Of a DNA stretch of 64,000 bases, positions 51,263 to 62,675 are shown piece after piece; the stretch's first letter is position 1, and each line of letters starts with the position of its first letter. Under the pieces are notes generated by a model. It did not search any database. It was given only the letters and a program-made list of their open reading frames with translations, and was not told the origin of the DNA. Made by a program: the position numbers and the translations under genes. Source of the DNA: Hymenobacter baengnokdamensis (GTDB lineage: Bacteria; Bacteroidota; Bacteroidia; Cytophagales; Hymenobacteraceae); NCBI RefSeq assembly GCF_008728635.1, contig NZ_CP044285.1, positions 2,914,001 to 2,978,000 of the forward strand, given 5' to 3'.

Positions 51263-51931
51263 TTAGTCCCAGCCCAGGTCGGCGTTGATGGGCGGGGTGG
51301 GGTCAAGCGACTTCCACAGGTATTTGCAGGCCAGGGAGCGGTAGGGGCGCCAGGGCTCGGCCAGCAGCAGCATTTTCTTTTGCAGCGCCCGGCCGGTTTC
51401 TTCCAGGTTATACCATTTGCGCATGGCGTTTTGCAGGCCCAGGTCGCCTTCGCTGAACACGTCGGGCTGGTCGAGGGCAAACATTTGCAGCATCTGGGCC
51501 GTCCACCGGCCCACGCCTTTGATGGCGGTGAGGTGTTTGGTAAAGGCCTCCTCGTCGAGCTGGCTCAGGTGCTCGTAGTCGAGCAGGCCGCGCTCCTGGT
51601 AGTCGGCAATGGCTTTCAGGTAGCCGATTTTCTGACGGGAAAGGCCGGCCTCGCGCAGCTCGTCCTCCTCCCGGCGCAGCACCTCGCGCGGCTCGGGGTA
51701 GCCATCGGGCCTAAAAAGGGCCGTAAAGCGCCGCCAGATGGCCGCCGCTGCCTTGGTCGAAATCTGCTGGCTCACGATGGCGCGCAGCAGCGCCAGGTAC
51801 AGGTCTTCGTGGGCGGCGGGGCGCACCGGGCCGGCCACGCGGGCAATAGCTTTTGATAAAATGGGGTCGGCCTGGTGTAAGTGGGCCAGCGCGGCGGCGT
51901 GCCAGTGGGGTTCGGGATGGGGGTTGGACAT
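51263..51931 (-). CDS. DNA-3-methyladenine glycosylase II-like (AlkA, HhH-GPD)
   Basis: 222 residues from ATG 51931 (MSNPHPEPHW); the frame to 52006 adds 25 weakly plausible residues. HhH-GPD features are AIVSQQISTKAAAAIWRRF, then the hairpin-helix-hairpin AIKGVGRWTAQMLQMFA and the catalytic Asp in PDVFSEGDLGLQNAM. It lacks the N-terminal AlkA beta domain, so it is the short form. It removes alkylated purines from DNA. The gene is followed by a family A half repeat, then the carboxylase promoter. The 221 bp upstream (51932-52152) are A/T-rich with no gene. Confidence 0.92.
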   Translation of the reverse strand: MSNPHPEPHWHAAALAHLHQADPILSKAIARVAGPVRPAAHEDLYLALLRAIVSQQISTKAAAAIWRRFTALFRPDGYPEPREVLRREEDELREAGLSRQKIGYLKAIADYQERGLLDYEHLSQLDEEAFTKHLTAIKGVGRWTAQMLQMFALDQPDVFSEGDLGLQNAMRKWYNLEETGRALQKKMLLLAEPWRPYRSLACKYLWKSLDPTPPINADLGWD

Positions 51932-52152
51932 AAAAAACGGATAGTGTGCCGGTCTAGTAAAACCGTTAATCGTCCAGCATAGTGCCGGTCGGCTTAGCGC
52001 CAGCAAAAAGGATTACCGGGTTGAAAAGCTGCTTCGGTCGGATATTATAAATTAATTAACAAATATATAATAATTATATGAAATATATTCTTGTTTATCC
52101 TGAGCAACTTCATTATATCTCATCGCATTATTGTTCGATTGAAAGTCTAAAA

Positions 52153-53409
52153 TTATTGCTCCTTGCCCACTCCCAGCCAGCGCACCAGTGGCCCAATCGT
52201 GAGCCCTTGGCCAATAATAGAAAATACCACTATCACGTAGGTAATGCCCACCAGTAGCTCGCGCGGCGCCGAAGCCGGCAAGCTCAGGGCCAGCGCCACC
52301 GATAGCCCGCCGCGCAGTCCACCCCAGGTTAGTACTGGCACGCTCCGCTGCGAAGGCGTGAACAAGCCGCTGCGCCGCAGCCCCACCAGCGGCAGCCATA
52401 CCGAAAGCAGCCGCGCCACCAGCACCACCGCAATAGCCGCTACCCCTGCCCCAATGATTTGGCCTGTGATGGGCAGCACCAGCGCCTCCAGGCCCACCAG
52501 TACAAAAAGCACGGCGTTGAGCACCTCATCAACCAGCTCCCAGAACTTGTTCACGTAGTCCTGTGACGCATTGGATGGTACCGGGTCCAGGCGACTGAAA
52601 TGGCCCACCAGCAGGCCCGCCACCACCATTGCCAGCGGCACCGAGGTGCGCAGGCAGTGAGCTAGCGCTGTGCCTCCGGCAACCAGGGCCAGCGTTATCA
52701 GCACCTCCACCTGGTAGTTATCAATACTGCGCAGCAGCCAGGCGGCCCCCAGTCCCAGCGCTATGCCCAGCGCCACGCCGCCCAGTGCTTCCTGCGCAAA
52801 AATGCGCAGCGCATGGCCGATGGTAACAGCCTGCGAGCCTGGCTGCGCCATTTCCAGCAGCACCACAAACAGCACCACGCCCACGCCGTCGTTGAACAGC
52901 GACTCACCCACAATCTTTATTTCCAGGTCTTTTTCAATGTTGGCTTTGGTCAGAATGCTGAGCACGGCCACGGGGTCGGTTGGCGAGATGAGTGCCCCAA
53001 ACAGCAGGCAGTACAGCAGCGGCGTAGGCAGCCCCAGCCAGGGCAGCAGCCAATACATGGCCCCGCCCACCAGCGCCGTGCTTAGTGGGGTGCCAATAAG
53101 CGCCAGCGTGCCCACCGACCAGCGCAGCCGCCCCAGCCGCCGGGTATCGACGTGGATGGCGCCGGCGAACAGCAGGAAGCCCAGCATCACCTGCATCACC
53201 AGGGCGCTAAAATCGAGGGAGCCCACCACGCGGGCCAGTTCCAGCACCGGCTTCACGCCGAGCTGGGCCAGCCCTACCAGCGCCAGCGATACTCCCAGCC
53301 CCAGCACCATCAGCCCAATGGCGGGTGGCATCCTGAGGAAGCGGTAATTGAGGTAGGCAAAGCCAGCTGCCAGCACCAGCAGCAAGGACAACGCATTATA
53401 TAAATCCAT
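52153..53409 (-). CDS. Na+/H+ antiporter, NhaP/CPA1 type
   Basis: 418 residues from ATG 53409; the frame to 53454 has no support. Twelve or so membrane segments. The ion site is FGALISPTDPVAVLSILTKA (helix 4-5 TDP motif) and GESLFNDGVGVVLFVVLLEM (helix with the Asn-Asp pair of CPA1). The C-terminus is short with no long regulatory domain. It would expel Na+ or K+ for H+ and hold pH and salt balance. The threonine aldolase gene lies upstream on the same strand. Confidence 0.92.
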   Translation of the reverse strand: MDLYNALSLLLVLAAGFAYLNYRFLRMPPAIGLMVLGLGVSLALVGLAQLGVKPVLELARVVGSLDFSALVMQVMLGFLLFAGAIHVDTRRLGRLRWSVGTLALIGTPLSTALVGGAMYWLLPWLGLPTPLLYCLLFGALISPTDPVAVLSILTKANIEKDLEIKIVGESLFNDGVGVVLFVVLLEMAQPGSQAVTIGHALRIFAQEALGGVALGIALGLGAAWLLRSIDNYQVEVLITLALVAGGTALAHCLRTSVPLAMVVAGLLVGHFSRLDPVPSNASQDYVNKFWELVDEVLNAVLFVLVGLEALVLPITGQIIGAGVAAIAVVLVARLLSVWLPLVGLRRSGLFTPSQRSVPVLTWGGLRGGLSVALALSLPASAPRELLVGITYVIVVFSIIGQGLTIGPLVRWLGVGKEQ

Positions 53410-53481
53410 TCGAAATCTATAGGGGCCACCCGCTGGTAAGCAGGCAGCCCCCAATCGCTTGGTCAGTTCAGGAAGAAGGGC

Positions 53482-54546
53482 CTAGCCAGCCAGCCCCGGC
53501 AGCGCCGCGATAACCCGTTCCAGCATCTCCTGGCTTACGTCGAGGTGGGTCACAAAGCGTACCCAGCTCCCGCCAAAGCCGCTGGCCTTAATGCCCTGGC
53601 TTTCGAGGCGAGCCAGGAAATCAGCTACGGTCAGGCGGGTTTCATCGAGGCGGAAAATAACGAGGTTGGTTTCGGGCGCCAGGATTTCAGCCACGTAAGG
53701 CAGCGGGCGCAGCGCCTCCGCCAGCTGCGCGGCGCGGCGGTGGTCATCGGCCAAGCGGGCCACGTTGTTTTCCAGGGCATAGAGTCCGGCCGCTGCCAGG
53801 TAGCCCGCCTGCCGCCAGCCGCCCCCGAATAATTTGCGCAGCCGCTTGCAGCCGTTGATAAACTCCTGCGAGCCCAGCAGCACCGAGCCCACCGGGGCGC
53901 CCAGCCCCTTGCTCAGGCACACCGAGATGGAGTCGAACAGCTTGCCGTAGTCCTCGCTGCGCTGGCCGGTGGCCACCAGCGCGTTGAAGATACGCGCGCC
54001 GTCGAGGTGCAGGGCCAGCTTATTCTTTTTGGTAAATGCCGCGATTTCCTCCAAATCCGACCAGGCATAGCAGCTGCCGCCGCCTCGGTTGTGGGTATTT
54101 TCGAGGCACACCAGCCGGGTAGTAGGGTAGTGTACGTTGCCGGCCGGGCGCACGGCCCCGGCCACCTGGCTGGCCGTGAGGCGACCCCGGTTGCCGGGCA
54201 GCAGCGCTACCGAGGCGCGCGCGTGGTGCATAATGCCGCCCACTTCCCACAGGTACACGTGGGCCGTGGCTTCGCAGATAACCTCCGACACGGGCGCGCA
54301 GTGCGCCATGATAGCCAGCTGGTTAGTCATCGTGCCCGAGGGGCAGAACAAGCCGGCCCCCATGCCGAAGCGGGCGGCCAGGCTGGTTTCCAGCGCCCGT
54401 ACGGTGGGGTCTTCGTCGTACACATCGTCGCCGACTGCGGCGGCCTGCATAGCGGCGAGCATGGCGGGGGTGGGGCGCGTCACGGTATCGGAGCGCAAAT
54501 CGATAATCGGCAGGGGAGAAGGAGCTAAAGCCAAGGGATTAAGCAA
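53482..54546 (-). CDS. ltaE: Low-specificity L-threonine aldolase
   Basis: 354 residues if started at the TTG at 54546; no ATG occurs in frame between the upstream stop (54574-54576) and the conserved IIDLRSDTVTRPTPAMLAAM, so a non-ATG start is needed. PLP fold type I marks: GDDVYDEDPTVRALE, GLFCPSGTMTNQLAIMAHC, LCLENTHNRGGGSCY, LHLDGARIFNA, and the PLP lysine in SVCLSKGLGAPVGSVLLG. It splits threonine and allo-threonine into glycine and acetaldehyde. It is divergent from the small helical-protein gene at 54620. Confidence 0.9.
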   Translation of the reverse strand: MLNPLALAPSPLPIIDLRSDTVTRPTPAMLAAMQAAAVGDDVYDEDPTVRALETSLAARFGMGAGLFCPSGTMTNQLAIMAHCAPVSEVICEATAHVYLWEVGGIMHHARASVALLPGNRGRLTASQVAGAVRPAGNVHYPTTRLVCLENTHNRGGGSCYAWSDLEEIAAFTKKNKLALHLDGARIFNALVATGQRSEDYGKLFDSISVCLSKGLGAPVGSVLLGSQEFINGCKRLRKLFGGGWRQAGYLAAAGLYALENNVARLADDHRRAAQLAEALRPLPYVAEILAPETNLVIFRLDETRLTVADFLARLESQGIKASGFGGSWVRFVTHLDVSQEMLERVIAALPGLAG

Positions 54547-54550
54547 AGGG

Positions 54551-54582
54551 TTTGGAATTCCAAAAGTAAAGCCTTATTTTTG
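54551..54582 (+). promoter_or_regulatory. Strong promoter for the 54620 gene
   Basis: TTTG at 54551-54554, 20 bp spacer, TATTTTTG at 54575-54582: an exact fit to the Bacteroidota consensus. Start of transcription near 54588, leader about 30 nt. It overlaps the start region of ltaE on the other strand. Confidence 0.7.
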
Positions 54583-54619
54583 CACCTCATTTGCCAGAAC
54601 TCTCATTTCCCCGGAAATC

Positions 54620-55147
54620 ATGTCCGTTACCCGTCTGAAGCGCAAGCACCGCAAAAACATTGCCCGTGCCAACAATGAAGTGCGCAAAATCAAGAACTTG
54701 CTGCGTACGCCCGTGCTGAAAAACGTGGACCTGGACGAGCTCAAATCACGCTTTGGCCAGGCTGCCCCAAACGTGGCTGCCCAAAGCGATGCTTCCGTGG
54801 CTAACAAAAACGATAAGGCGGCCGCGAAAGAGGAAGGCATCTTCAGCAAAGTGGCGCACGCTGCCTCCGCTGCTGCCGATAAAGTAAAGCACGTAGCCAG
54901 CGATGCCGTTGACGCCGTAGCGCACAGCAGCCTAGTGGAAAAGGCCACCGATGCCGTGCAGGAAGCTGCCCACAACCTCGTGGAAGGTGCCAAGCACGCG
55001 CTGGAAAGCAAAACCCCCGAAGAAAATCAGGCCACGGAAGCTAACCAGACCGGCGGCGAAGGGTTTGACGCTGCCGAGGCTGAAACCAAGCCGGTGAACA
55101 ACGACGGCCAGGAAGGCGAGCACCCGAAGCCCGAAATCGCGCTGTAG
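54620..55147 (+). CDS. Small Ala/Lys-rich helical protein, unknown
   Basis: 175 residues from ATG 54620, which lies about 30 nt behind a consensus promoter; the open frame further upstream overlaps ltaE and is a shadow. Residues 1-45 are basic (MSVTRLKRKHRKNIARANNE then VRKIKNLLRTPVLKNVD). Residues 75-140 are amphipathic helices with roughly 11-residue periodicity (VAHAASAAADKVKHVASDAV, DAVAHSSLVEKATDAVQEAA), reminiscent of LEA or apolipoprotein repeats. The tail is acidic and disordered. No known family recognised; a stress or nucleoid protein would fit but is a guess. Confidence 0.75.
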   Translation: MSVTRLKRKHRKNIARANNEVRKIKNLLRTPVLKNVDLDELKSRFGQAAPNVAAQSDASVANKNDKAAAKEEGIFSKVAHAASAAADKVKHVASDAVDAVAHSSLVEKATDAVQEAAHNLVEGAKHALESKTPEENQATEANQTGGEGFDAAEAETKPVNNDGQEGEHPKPEIAL

Positions 55148-55167
55148 GCTGCTGCTGACTACGTAAG

Positions 55168-55203
55168 AAAAAGGCGTCCGGCTCTGTGGCCGGACGCCTT
55201 TTT
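55168..55203. terminator. Bidirectional terminator between convergent genes
   Basis: AAAAAGGCGTCCGGC - TCTGTG - GCCGGACGCCTTTTT; perfect 15-bp stem, A and T runs at the ends. Its last bases touch the stop of the phosphodiesterase gene at 55202. Confidence 0.9.
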
Positions 55204-55726
55204 AGCGTACGCCCGTGTCTGCCATTGCCGTGCGCGGGCCCAGTTCGATGGCCTGCATCTCTACTACCTTACCCCGGTCGATGCCGAAGCGCAGCATCGT
55301 GCGCACCTTATGAAAGCCGTGCCGACCCGCCGCGCCGGGGTTGAGCGCCAATAGATTCAGCTTAGGGTCGGGCATTACGCGCAGAATATGCGAGTGGCCG
55401 CATACGAATAGCCCCGGCCGCGCCTGAGCCAGCAGCTGCCGCGCGGCCGGGGCATAGTGCCCAGGGTAACCCCCAATGTGCGTCATGAGCACCCGCAGGC
55501 CCTCTACCGCGAAGTCCTGCACCAGCGGCTCGGTGCAGCGCACGTCGGTGCCGTCGATGTTGCCATACACGCCCCGAAATACCGGCGCCAGGCCCGCTAG
55601 CTGCACTACCAGCTCTGAGGAGCCAAAGTCGCCGGCGTGCCATATCTCGTTGGCACCGCGCAGGTGGTGCGCCAGGCGCTCGTCGAAATAGCCGTGGGTA
55701 TCGGAGAGGAGGGCGATGCGCGTCAT
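55202..55726 (-). CDS. YfcE/MJ0936-type metallophosphoesterase
   Basis: 174 residues from ATG 55726 (MTRIALLSDTHGY); the frame to 55837 overlaps the Nudix promoter region. Metal site: SDTHGYF (Asp, His), WHAGDFGS (Asp), GVYGNIDG (Asn, Asp), MTHIGGYPGHY (His) and CGHSHILRV (His pair), the full set of the calcineurin-like fold. Small single-domain phosphodiesterase; natural substrate not known. Confidence 0.92.
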   Translation of the reverse strand: MTRIALLSDTHGYFDERLAHHLRGANEIWHAGDFGSSELVVQLAGLAPVFRGVYGNIDGTDVRCTEPLVQDFAVEGLRVLMTHIGGYPGHYAPAARQLLAQARPGLFVCGHSHILRVMPDPKLNLLALNPGAAGRHGFHKVRTMLRFGIDRGKVVEMQAIELGPRTAMADTGVR

Positions 55727-55866
55727 AGCGGCGGCAAAGATGCAACGCCGCCAGCTAGTGTGGCAAAAAACCGGCGGCCCCGTATCTTGCGGCGCTACCA
55801 GCCGTATGCTCCAGGTAGTGCAAGGGGATAATTCCATTGCAGACTCTTTTCTTTTCGAAATTTCCG

Positions 55867-56565
55867 ATGAACGTTTTCATCAACGATGTGCCGCTGATTA
55901 TTAAAAAGCTCAGCGACAAGGTGTACAAGCATAAATACGACCTCGTGCTTGCGGCCGATGAGGATTTTACCAGCAAGGATTTGGTGGGCGATGTGCTGGT
56001 GCGCGATGCCACGCCGGCCTTTCTCGACCGCCTGTTGCGGCTGATGGAAGTGAAAAAGCTGAAAAAGCTGGATTCGCTCACCATGCTGGCCCGCAAAAAG
56101 AAGAATCTTATTCTGCATCTTAAAGACCAGTTTAAGATTGCCAAGGCCGCCGGTGGCCTCGTAGTCAAAGACGGGCAGGTGCTCATGATTTATCGCCTCG
56201 GTAAATGGGACCTGCCCAAAGGGAAGCTCAAAAGTGAGGAGGATGTGGCCCTCGGTGCCATCCGTGAGGTAGAGGAAGAGTGCAATATCAAGGTGGAGCT
56301 GGGCGAAAAGCTGCCCAGCACCTGGCACTCGTATGCGTACAAAGGCAATAAAATGCTGAAGAAAACGAGCTGGTACGTAATGAAATGCCTCGACGACTCG
56401 GTAATGCGGCCTCAAACGGAGGAATACATTGAGGAAGTGCGCTGGATGTCGCCCCAGGATGCCCTGGCTCGCCTCGAAGAGTCGTACGCCTCCATTACCC
56501 TGGTCGTGCAGCACTACCTGAGTGAGCTGGCTGGCAAGCCTGCCAAAGCCACCTCCGAGAAATAG
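55867..56565 (+). CDS. Nudix hydrolase with N-terminal helical extension
   Basis: 232 residues from ATG 55867 (a TTG at 55837 is the only earlier start). The Nudix box spans about 128-150: GKLKSEEDVALGAIREVEEE then CNI, matching Gx5Ex7REUxEE with Cys for the usual Gly after EE. The first 105 residues (FINDVPLIIKKLSDKVYKHK, LEVKKLKKLD-type helices) are not part of the Nudix fold and have a charged helical character. Substrate unknown, a nucleoside diphosphate derivative by family. It is divergent from the phosphodiesterase. Confidence 0.9.
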   Translation: MNVFINDVPLIIKKLSDKVYKHKYDLVLAADEDFTSKDLVGDVLVRDATPAFLDRLLRLMEVKKLKKLDSLTMLARKKKNLILHLKDQFKIAKAAGGLVVKDGQVLMIYRLGKWDLPKGKLKSEEDVALGAIREVEEECNIKVELGEKLPSTWHSYAYKGNKMLKKTSWYVMKCLDDSVMRPQTEEYIEEVRWMSPQDALARLEESYASITLVVQHYLSELAGKPAKATSEK

Positions 56566-56633
56566 CCTGGGTTAGAACTCTTCCTGGAAGAGCTCTAAGA
56601 CCGGAACTAATTGGCCTACTGCCATATCTCACT

Positions 56634-56674
56634 AAAAAAGGCTCCGCCGGCAATTGCCAGCGGAGCCTTTTTTA
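56634..56674. terminator. Bidirectional terminator, Nudix gene / pckA
   Basis: AAAAAAGGCTCCGC - loop CGGCAATTGCCA - GCGGAGCCTTTTTT between the convergent Nudix and pckA genes. Confidence 0.9.
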
Positions 56675-56688
56675 GCTACTTACCCCAG

Positions 56689-58305
<1,617 letters not shown>

Positions 58306-58352
58306 GAAACAGAGAAACAAAAAGTGGGTGGGAACAGTGTGGAATGGTACTA

Positions 58353-58360
58353 CAAATGTA
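58353..58360 (-). promoter_or_regulatory. -7 promoter element for pckA
   Basis: The complement reads TACATTTG (TAnnTTTG), 47 bp before the pckA ATG. The nearest upstream TTG (complement of 58386-58388) is 25 bp away, a bit far. Confidence 0.45.
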
Positions 58361-58518
58361 CAAGGCCTCCGGCGAATTTTCGCTGCAATCGTTTGCAGCT
58401 GGCCGGGTCCGGCCAGCTTTTAAGCTCAAAAACTGGTCTGACTTAAAAGGGAAAACGATTTTTAGGCATTTGTGCCTACCCGCACTATCCGCCAAAACCT
58501 ATTGAGCTCGTGCACCTG

Positions 58519-58562
58519 GGCGGCGGTATAACATAGTAAATTTACTATGTTATACCGCCGCC
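58519..58562. repeat. Perfect 44-bp palindrome upstream of peptide transporter
   Basis: GGCGGCGGTATAACATAGTA and AA, followed by its exact reverse complement, centred at 58540/58541, with no loop and no mismatch. GC-rich ends, A/T-rich centre. A TTTG box (58563-58566) abuts it, and TAGCTTTA at 58591-58598 could be the -7 box of the transporter gene, so the palindrome sits where an operator would lie. No T tract, so it is not a terminator. Confidence 0.85.
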
Positions 58563-58664
58563 TTTGCTCCTCATTACCCAAAAGTTTTCTTAGCTTTACC
58601 CACCCCCCGCCCAGTGTGGAAAGGGCATTTACGTTTCTTTCTCTTTTACCTCTTCGTTCTCTGC

Positions 58665-60239
58665 ATGCAACCTGCTACCGCCAGCCTGCGCCCGCAACCG
58701 CCCCAAACGGCCTCGGGCAGCCACCCGCGCGGCCTCTACCTCCTGTTTGCCACCGAAATGTGGGAGCGTTTCAGCTACTACGGCATGCGTGCCGTGCTGG
58801 TGCTGTTTCTCACCAAGGCCATGATGATGGACAAGGCGTTCGCGTCGAAGTTCTATGGTGGCTACACCAGCCTGGTTTACCTCACGCCGCTCATCGGGGG
58901 CTTTATCTCGGACCGCTACTGGGGCAACCGGCGCTCCATAACGGTGGGCGGCCTGATGATGGCGATTGGGCAGTTTACGCTGTTTTTCTCGGCCAGCAAC
59001 TACGGGCCTGCCAGCACGCATCAGCTTAGCCACTGGCTGCTGTACGCTGGCCTGGGCACCATGATTGTGGGCAATGGCTTCTTTAAGCCTAATATCTCCA
59101 GCATGGTAGGCTCGCTCTATTCGCCCACCGATACCCGCAAGGATGCGGCCTACACCATCTTCTACATGGGCATCAACCTGGGTTCGTTCATCGGCAATAC
59201 TATTACCAGCCTGGTAGGCGATACGGGGCACCCCGGCGACTTCCGCTGGGCCTTCCTGGCCTGCGGTATTGCCATGCTGCTCGGTACCGCCGTTTTCAAT
59301 TGGGGCAAAGGCAAATACCTGCATACGCCCGAAGGCGAGCAAGTTGGCCTCACGCCGGTTAACTCGGGTGGGGTGAAGGGAATTTATGCGTTGCTGCCGG
59401 TGCTACTGGCGCTGGTGCTGGGCATTCTATGGCTTGATACCGCCATGTTCCCGACTATTGCCCCGCTGCTCGGCATTGCCCTTGTGGCAATTATCTTCAT
59501 GATATTCAGCGATAAATCGCTCAGTGGAGCCGATGTGCAGGGCATCATGGTCATTTTTATCGTGTCATTCTTCGTGGTGTTTTTCTGGGCAGCCTTTGAG
59601 CAGGCGCCGGCCTCGCTCACGTTCTTTGCCGATGAGCAGATGAACCGGACCATCTTCGGTGTTACCCTGCCGGCTAGTATATTTCAAAACCTGAATGCTA
59701 TTTTCGTCGTGGCCGGCGCGCCGCTCATGGCGATGGTTTGGGTTGCGCTGGGCAAGCGCGGCGCCGAGCCGGCCTCGCCCGTCAAAATGGCAATGGGCCT
59801 GGCCTTGCTGGCCGCTGGCTACCTGGTAATGTGCTTCGGGGTGCACAACCTCCAGCCCGGCGTGAAGGTGAGCATGTTCTTTCTGGTGATGCTCTACTTC
59901 CTGCACTCGGCCGGCGAGCTGTGCCTGTCGCCCATCGGCCTGTCACTGGTCAATAAGCTGGCCCCGGTCAAGTTTGCCTCCCTGCTGATGGCCGTCTGGT
60001 TTCTGGCCAATGCCGCCGCCAACTACCTGGCCGGCTACATGAGCAGCCTCTACCCAGACCCCAAATCGACCGCCCCCGCGCCGTCGGTGCTGGGCTTTCA
60101 CATCACCAACCTCTACGACTTTTTTATGGTATTCGTGGTGTCGGCTTCGGTTGCGGCAGCCATTCTCTTCCTGCTCAGCGGCCGTCTGGCCAAGATGATG
60201 GACGCCCGCAATTATCCGGCGCCTGCTCCTGCGGTGTAG
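58665..60239 (+). CDS. Proton-dependent oligopeptide transporter (POT/PTR2)
   Basis: 524 residues from ATG 58665; a GTG at 58614 would add 17 hydrophobic residues and is less likely. The POT motif ExxER is EMWERFSYYGMRAVLVLFL at about 33, followed by KFYGGYTSLVYLTPLIGGFI and SDRYWGNRRS (PTR2 signature 1) and FYMGINLGSFIGN (signature 2 region). About 14 membrane segments. It imports di- and tripeptides with protons, which fits the several peptidases in the window. Perfect palindrome at 58519-58562 upstream, terminator at 60260. Confidence 0.95.
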   Translation: MQPATASLRPQPPQTASGSHPRGLYLLFATEMWERFSYYGMRAVLVLFLTKAMMMDKAFASKFYGGYTSLVYLTPLIGGFISDRYWGNRRSITVGGLMMAIGQFTLFFSASNYGPASTHQLSHWLLYAGLGTMIVGNGFFKPNISSMVGSLYSPTDTRKDAAYTIFYMGINLGSFIGNTITSLVGDTGHPGDFRWAFLACGIAMLLGTAVFNWGKGKYLHTPEGEQVGLTPVNSGGVKGIYALLPVLLALVLGILWLDTAMFPTIAPLLGIALVAIIFMIFSDKSLSGADVQGIMVIFIVSFFVVFFWAAFEQAPASLTFFADEQMNRTIFGVTLPASIFQNLNAIFVVAGAPLMAMVWVALGKRGAEPASPVKMAMGLALLAAGYLVMCFGVHNLQPGVKVSMFFLVMLYFLHSAGELCLSPIGLSLVNKLAPVKFASLLMAVWFLANAAANYLAGYMSSLYPDPKSTAPAPSVLGFHITNLYDFFMVFVVSASVAAAILFLLSGRLAKMMDARNYPAPAPAV

Positions 60240-60259
60240 GTCAAAGCCAACCGTCCACC

Positions 60260-60297
60260 AAAAAGCCCCGCCGGACCAACGTCCGGCGGGGCTTTTT
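60260..60297. terminator. Bidirectional terminator, transporter / groEL
   Basis: AAAAAGCCCCGCCGGAC - CAAC - GTCCGGCGGGGCTTTTT, perfect 17-bp stem with A/T runs, between convergent genes. Confidence 0.92.
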
Positions 60298-60388
60298 CAA
60301 TCATTCAAACGAACAAACCAAACCCGAAAGTCAGCCCGCGCAGCGGGCGTATCCGCGAAATCAGTTAAATCCGTTTAATCTGCGGTGC

Positions 60389-62065
<1,677 letters not shown>

Positions 62066-62162
62066 TTAAGCTTTGAAATGTGATAAATGGGCTGCTGTGC
62101 AAAATGTAAGAGTTAGTAAAAACCGTACATCTTTCTACTTAGCCACATTTGGCACCTTAACT

Positions 62163-62453
62163 TTAAAGAACGGCCAGAATGTCCTTCTCCTGCATGATGA
62201 GGTAGTCCTCGCCGTCCAGGGTGATTTCGGTGCCGGTCCACTTGCCGTACAATACCTGGTCGCCGGTTTTCACCTGGGGCTTGATGAGGCTGCCGCTGTC
62301 GGCAGTGCGACCTTCGCCTACGGCTACTACTTCGCCACGCTGGGGCTTCTCCTTGGCAGTATCGGGAATGATGATGCCAGACTTGGTGGTGGCTTCGGCG
62401 GCGGCGGCTTTAATGACCACGCGGTCGGCCAGCGGTTTAATGCTCAGTGCCAT
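62163..62453 (-). CDS. groS: Co-chaperonin GroES
   Basis: 96 residues from ATG 62453 (MALSIKPLADRVVIKAAAAE); the longer frame is not conserved. The mobile loop is EATTKSGIIIPDTAKEKPQR and the roof/base strands GEVVAVGEG, VKTGDQVLYGKWTGTEITLD and YLIMQEKDILAVL follow. First gene of groES-groEL. No CIRCE element; an inverted repeat TTGACAC-N5-GTGCCAA lies at 62515-62533. Confidence 0.98.
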   Translation of the reverse strand: MALSIKPLADRVVIKAAAAEATTKSGIIIPDTAKEKPQRGEVVAVGEGRTADSGSLIKPQVKTGDQVLYGKWTGTEITLDGEDYLIMQEKDILAVL

Positions 62454-62514
62454 TGGTTGAAAGGGGAAATGGATGTTTTGGATAAATAAGAAGTCGGAAC
62501 TTCTGCTGCGGCGA

Positions 62515-62533
62515 TTGACACGAAATGTGCCAA
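62515..62533. promoter_or_regulatory. Inverted repeat upstream of groES
   Basis: TTGACAC - GAAAT - GTGCCAA, six of seven bases paired, about 60 bp before the groES ATG, and a second small dyad (GAAGT-CGGA-ACTTC, 62490-62503) lies in the probable leader. Candidate heat-shock operator; it is not CIRCE. Inference only. Confidence 0.35.
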
Positions 62534-62608
62534 CCGCCCAAACCTGACAGAATGTGCGCCACAACTAGCCGGATTGGCAGACCAAGGCGGCCAACACCCC
62601 GCCGACCA

Positions 62609-62656
62609 AGCAAAAAGCCAGTGGCTCCGTCGGAACGGGGCCACTGGCTTTTTGCT
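62609..62656. terminator. Terminator after secG
   Basis: AGCAAAAAGCCAGTGGC...GCCACTGGCTTTTTGCT; stem of about 19 bp with one asymmetric base and a GTCGGAAC loop. It lies 19 bp past the secG stop and separates it from groES, both on the minus strand. Confidence 0.88.
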
Positions 62657-62675
62657 TGAATATAGAAAAAGAGGC

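Noticed and set aside
62454..62608. Sigma-54 -24/-12 promoter for groES (TTGGCAC on the minus strand)
   Set aside because: The -24 half (TGGCAC) fits but the -12 half reads GTGTC rather than TTGCA, and the bases are better explained by the inverted repeat at 62515-62533.
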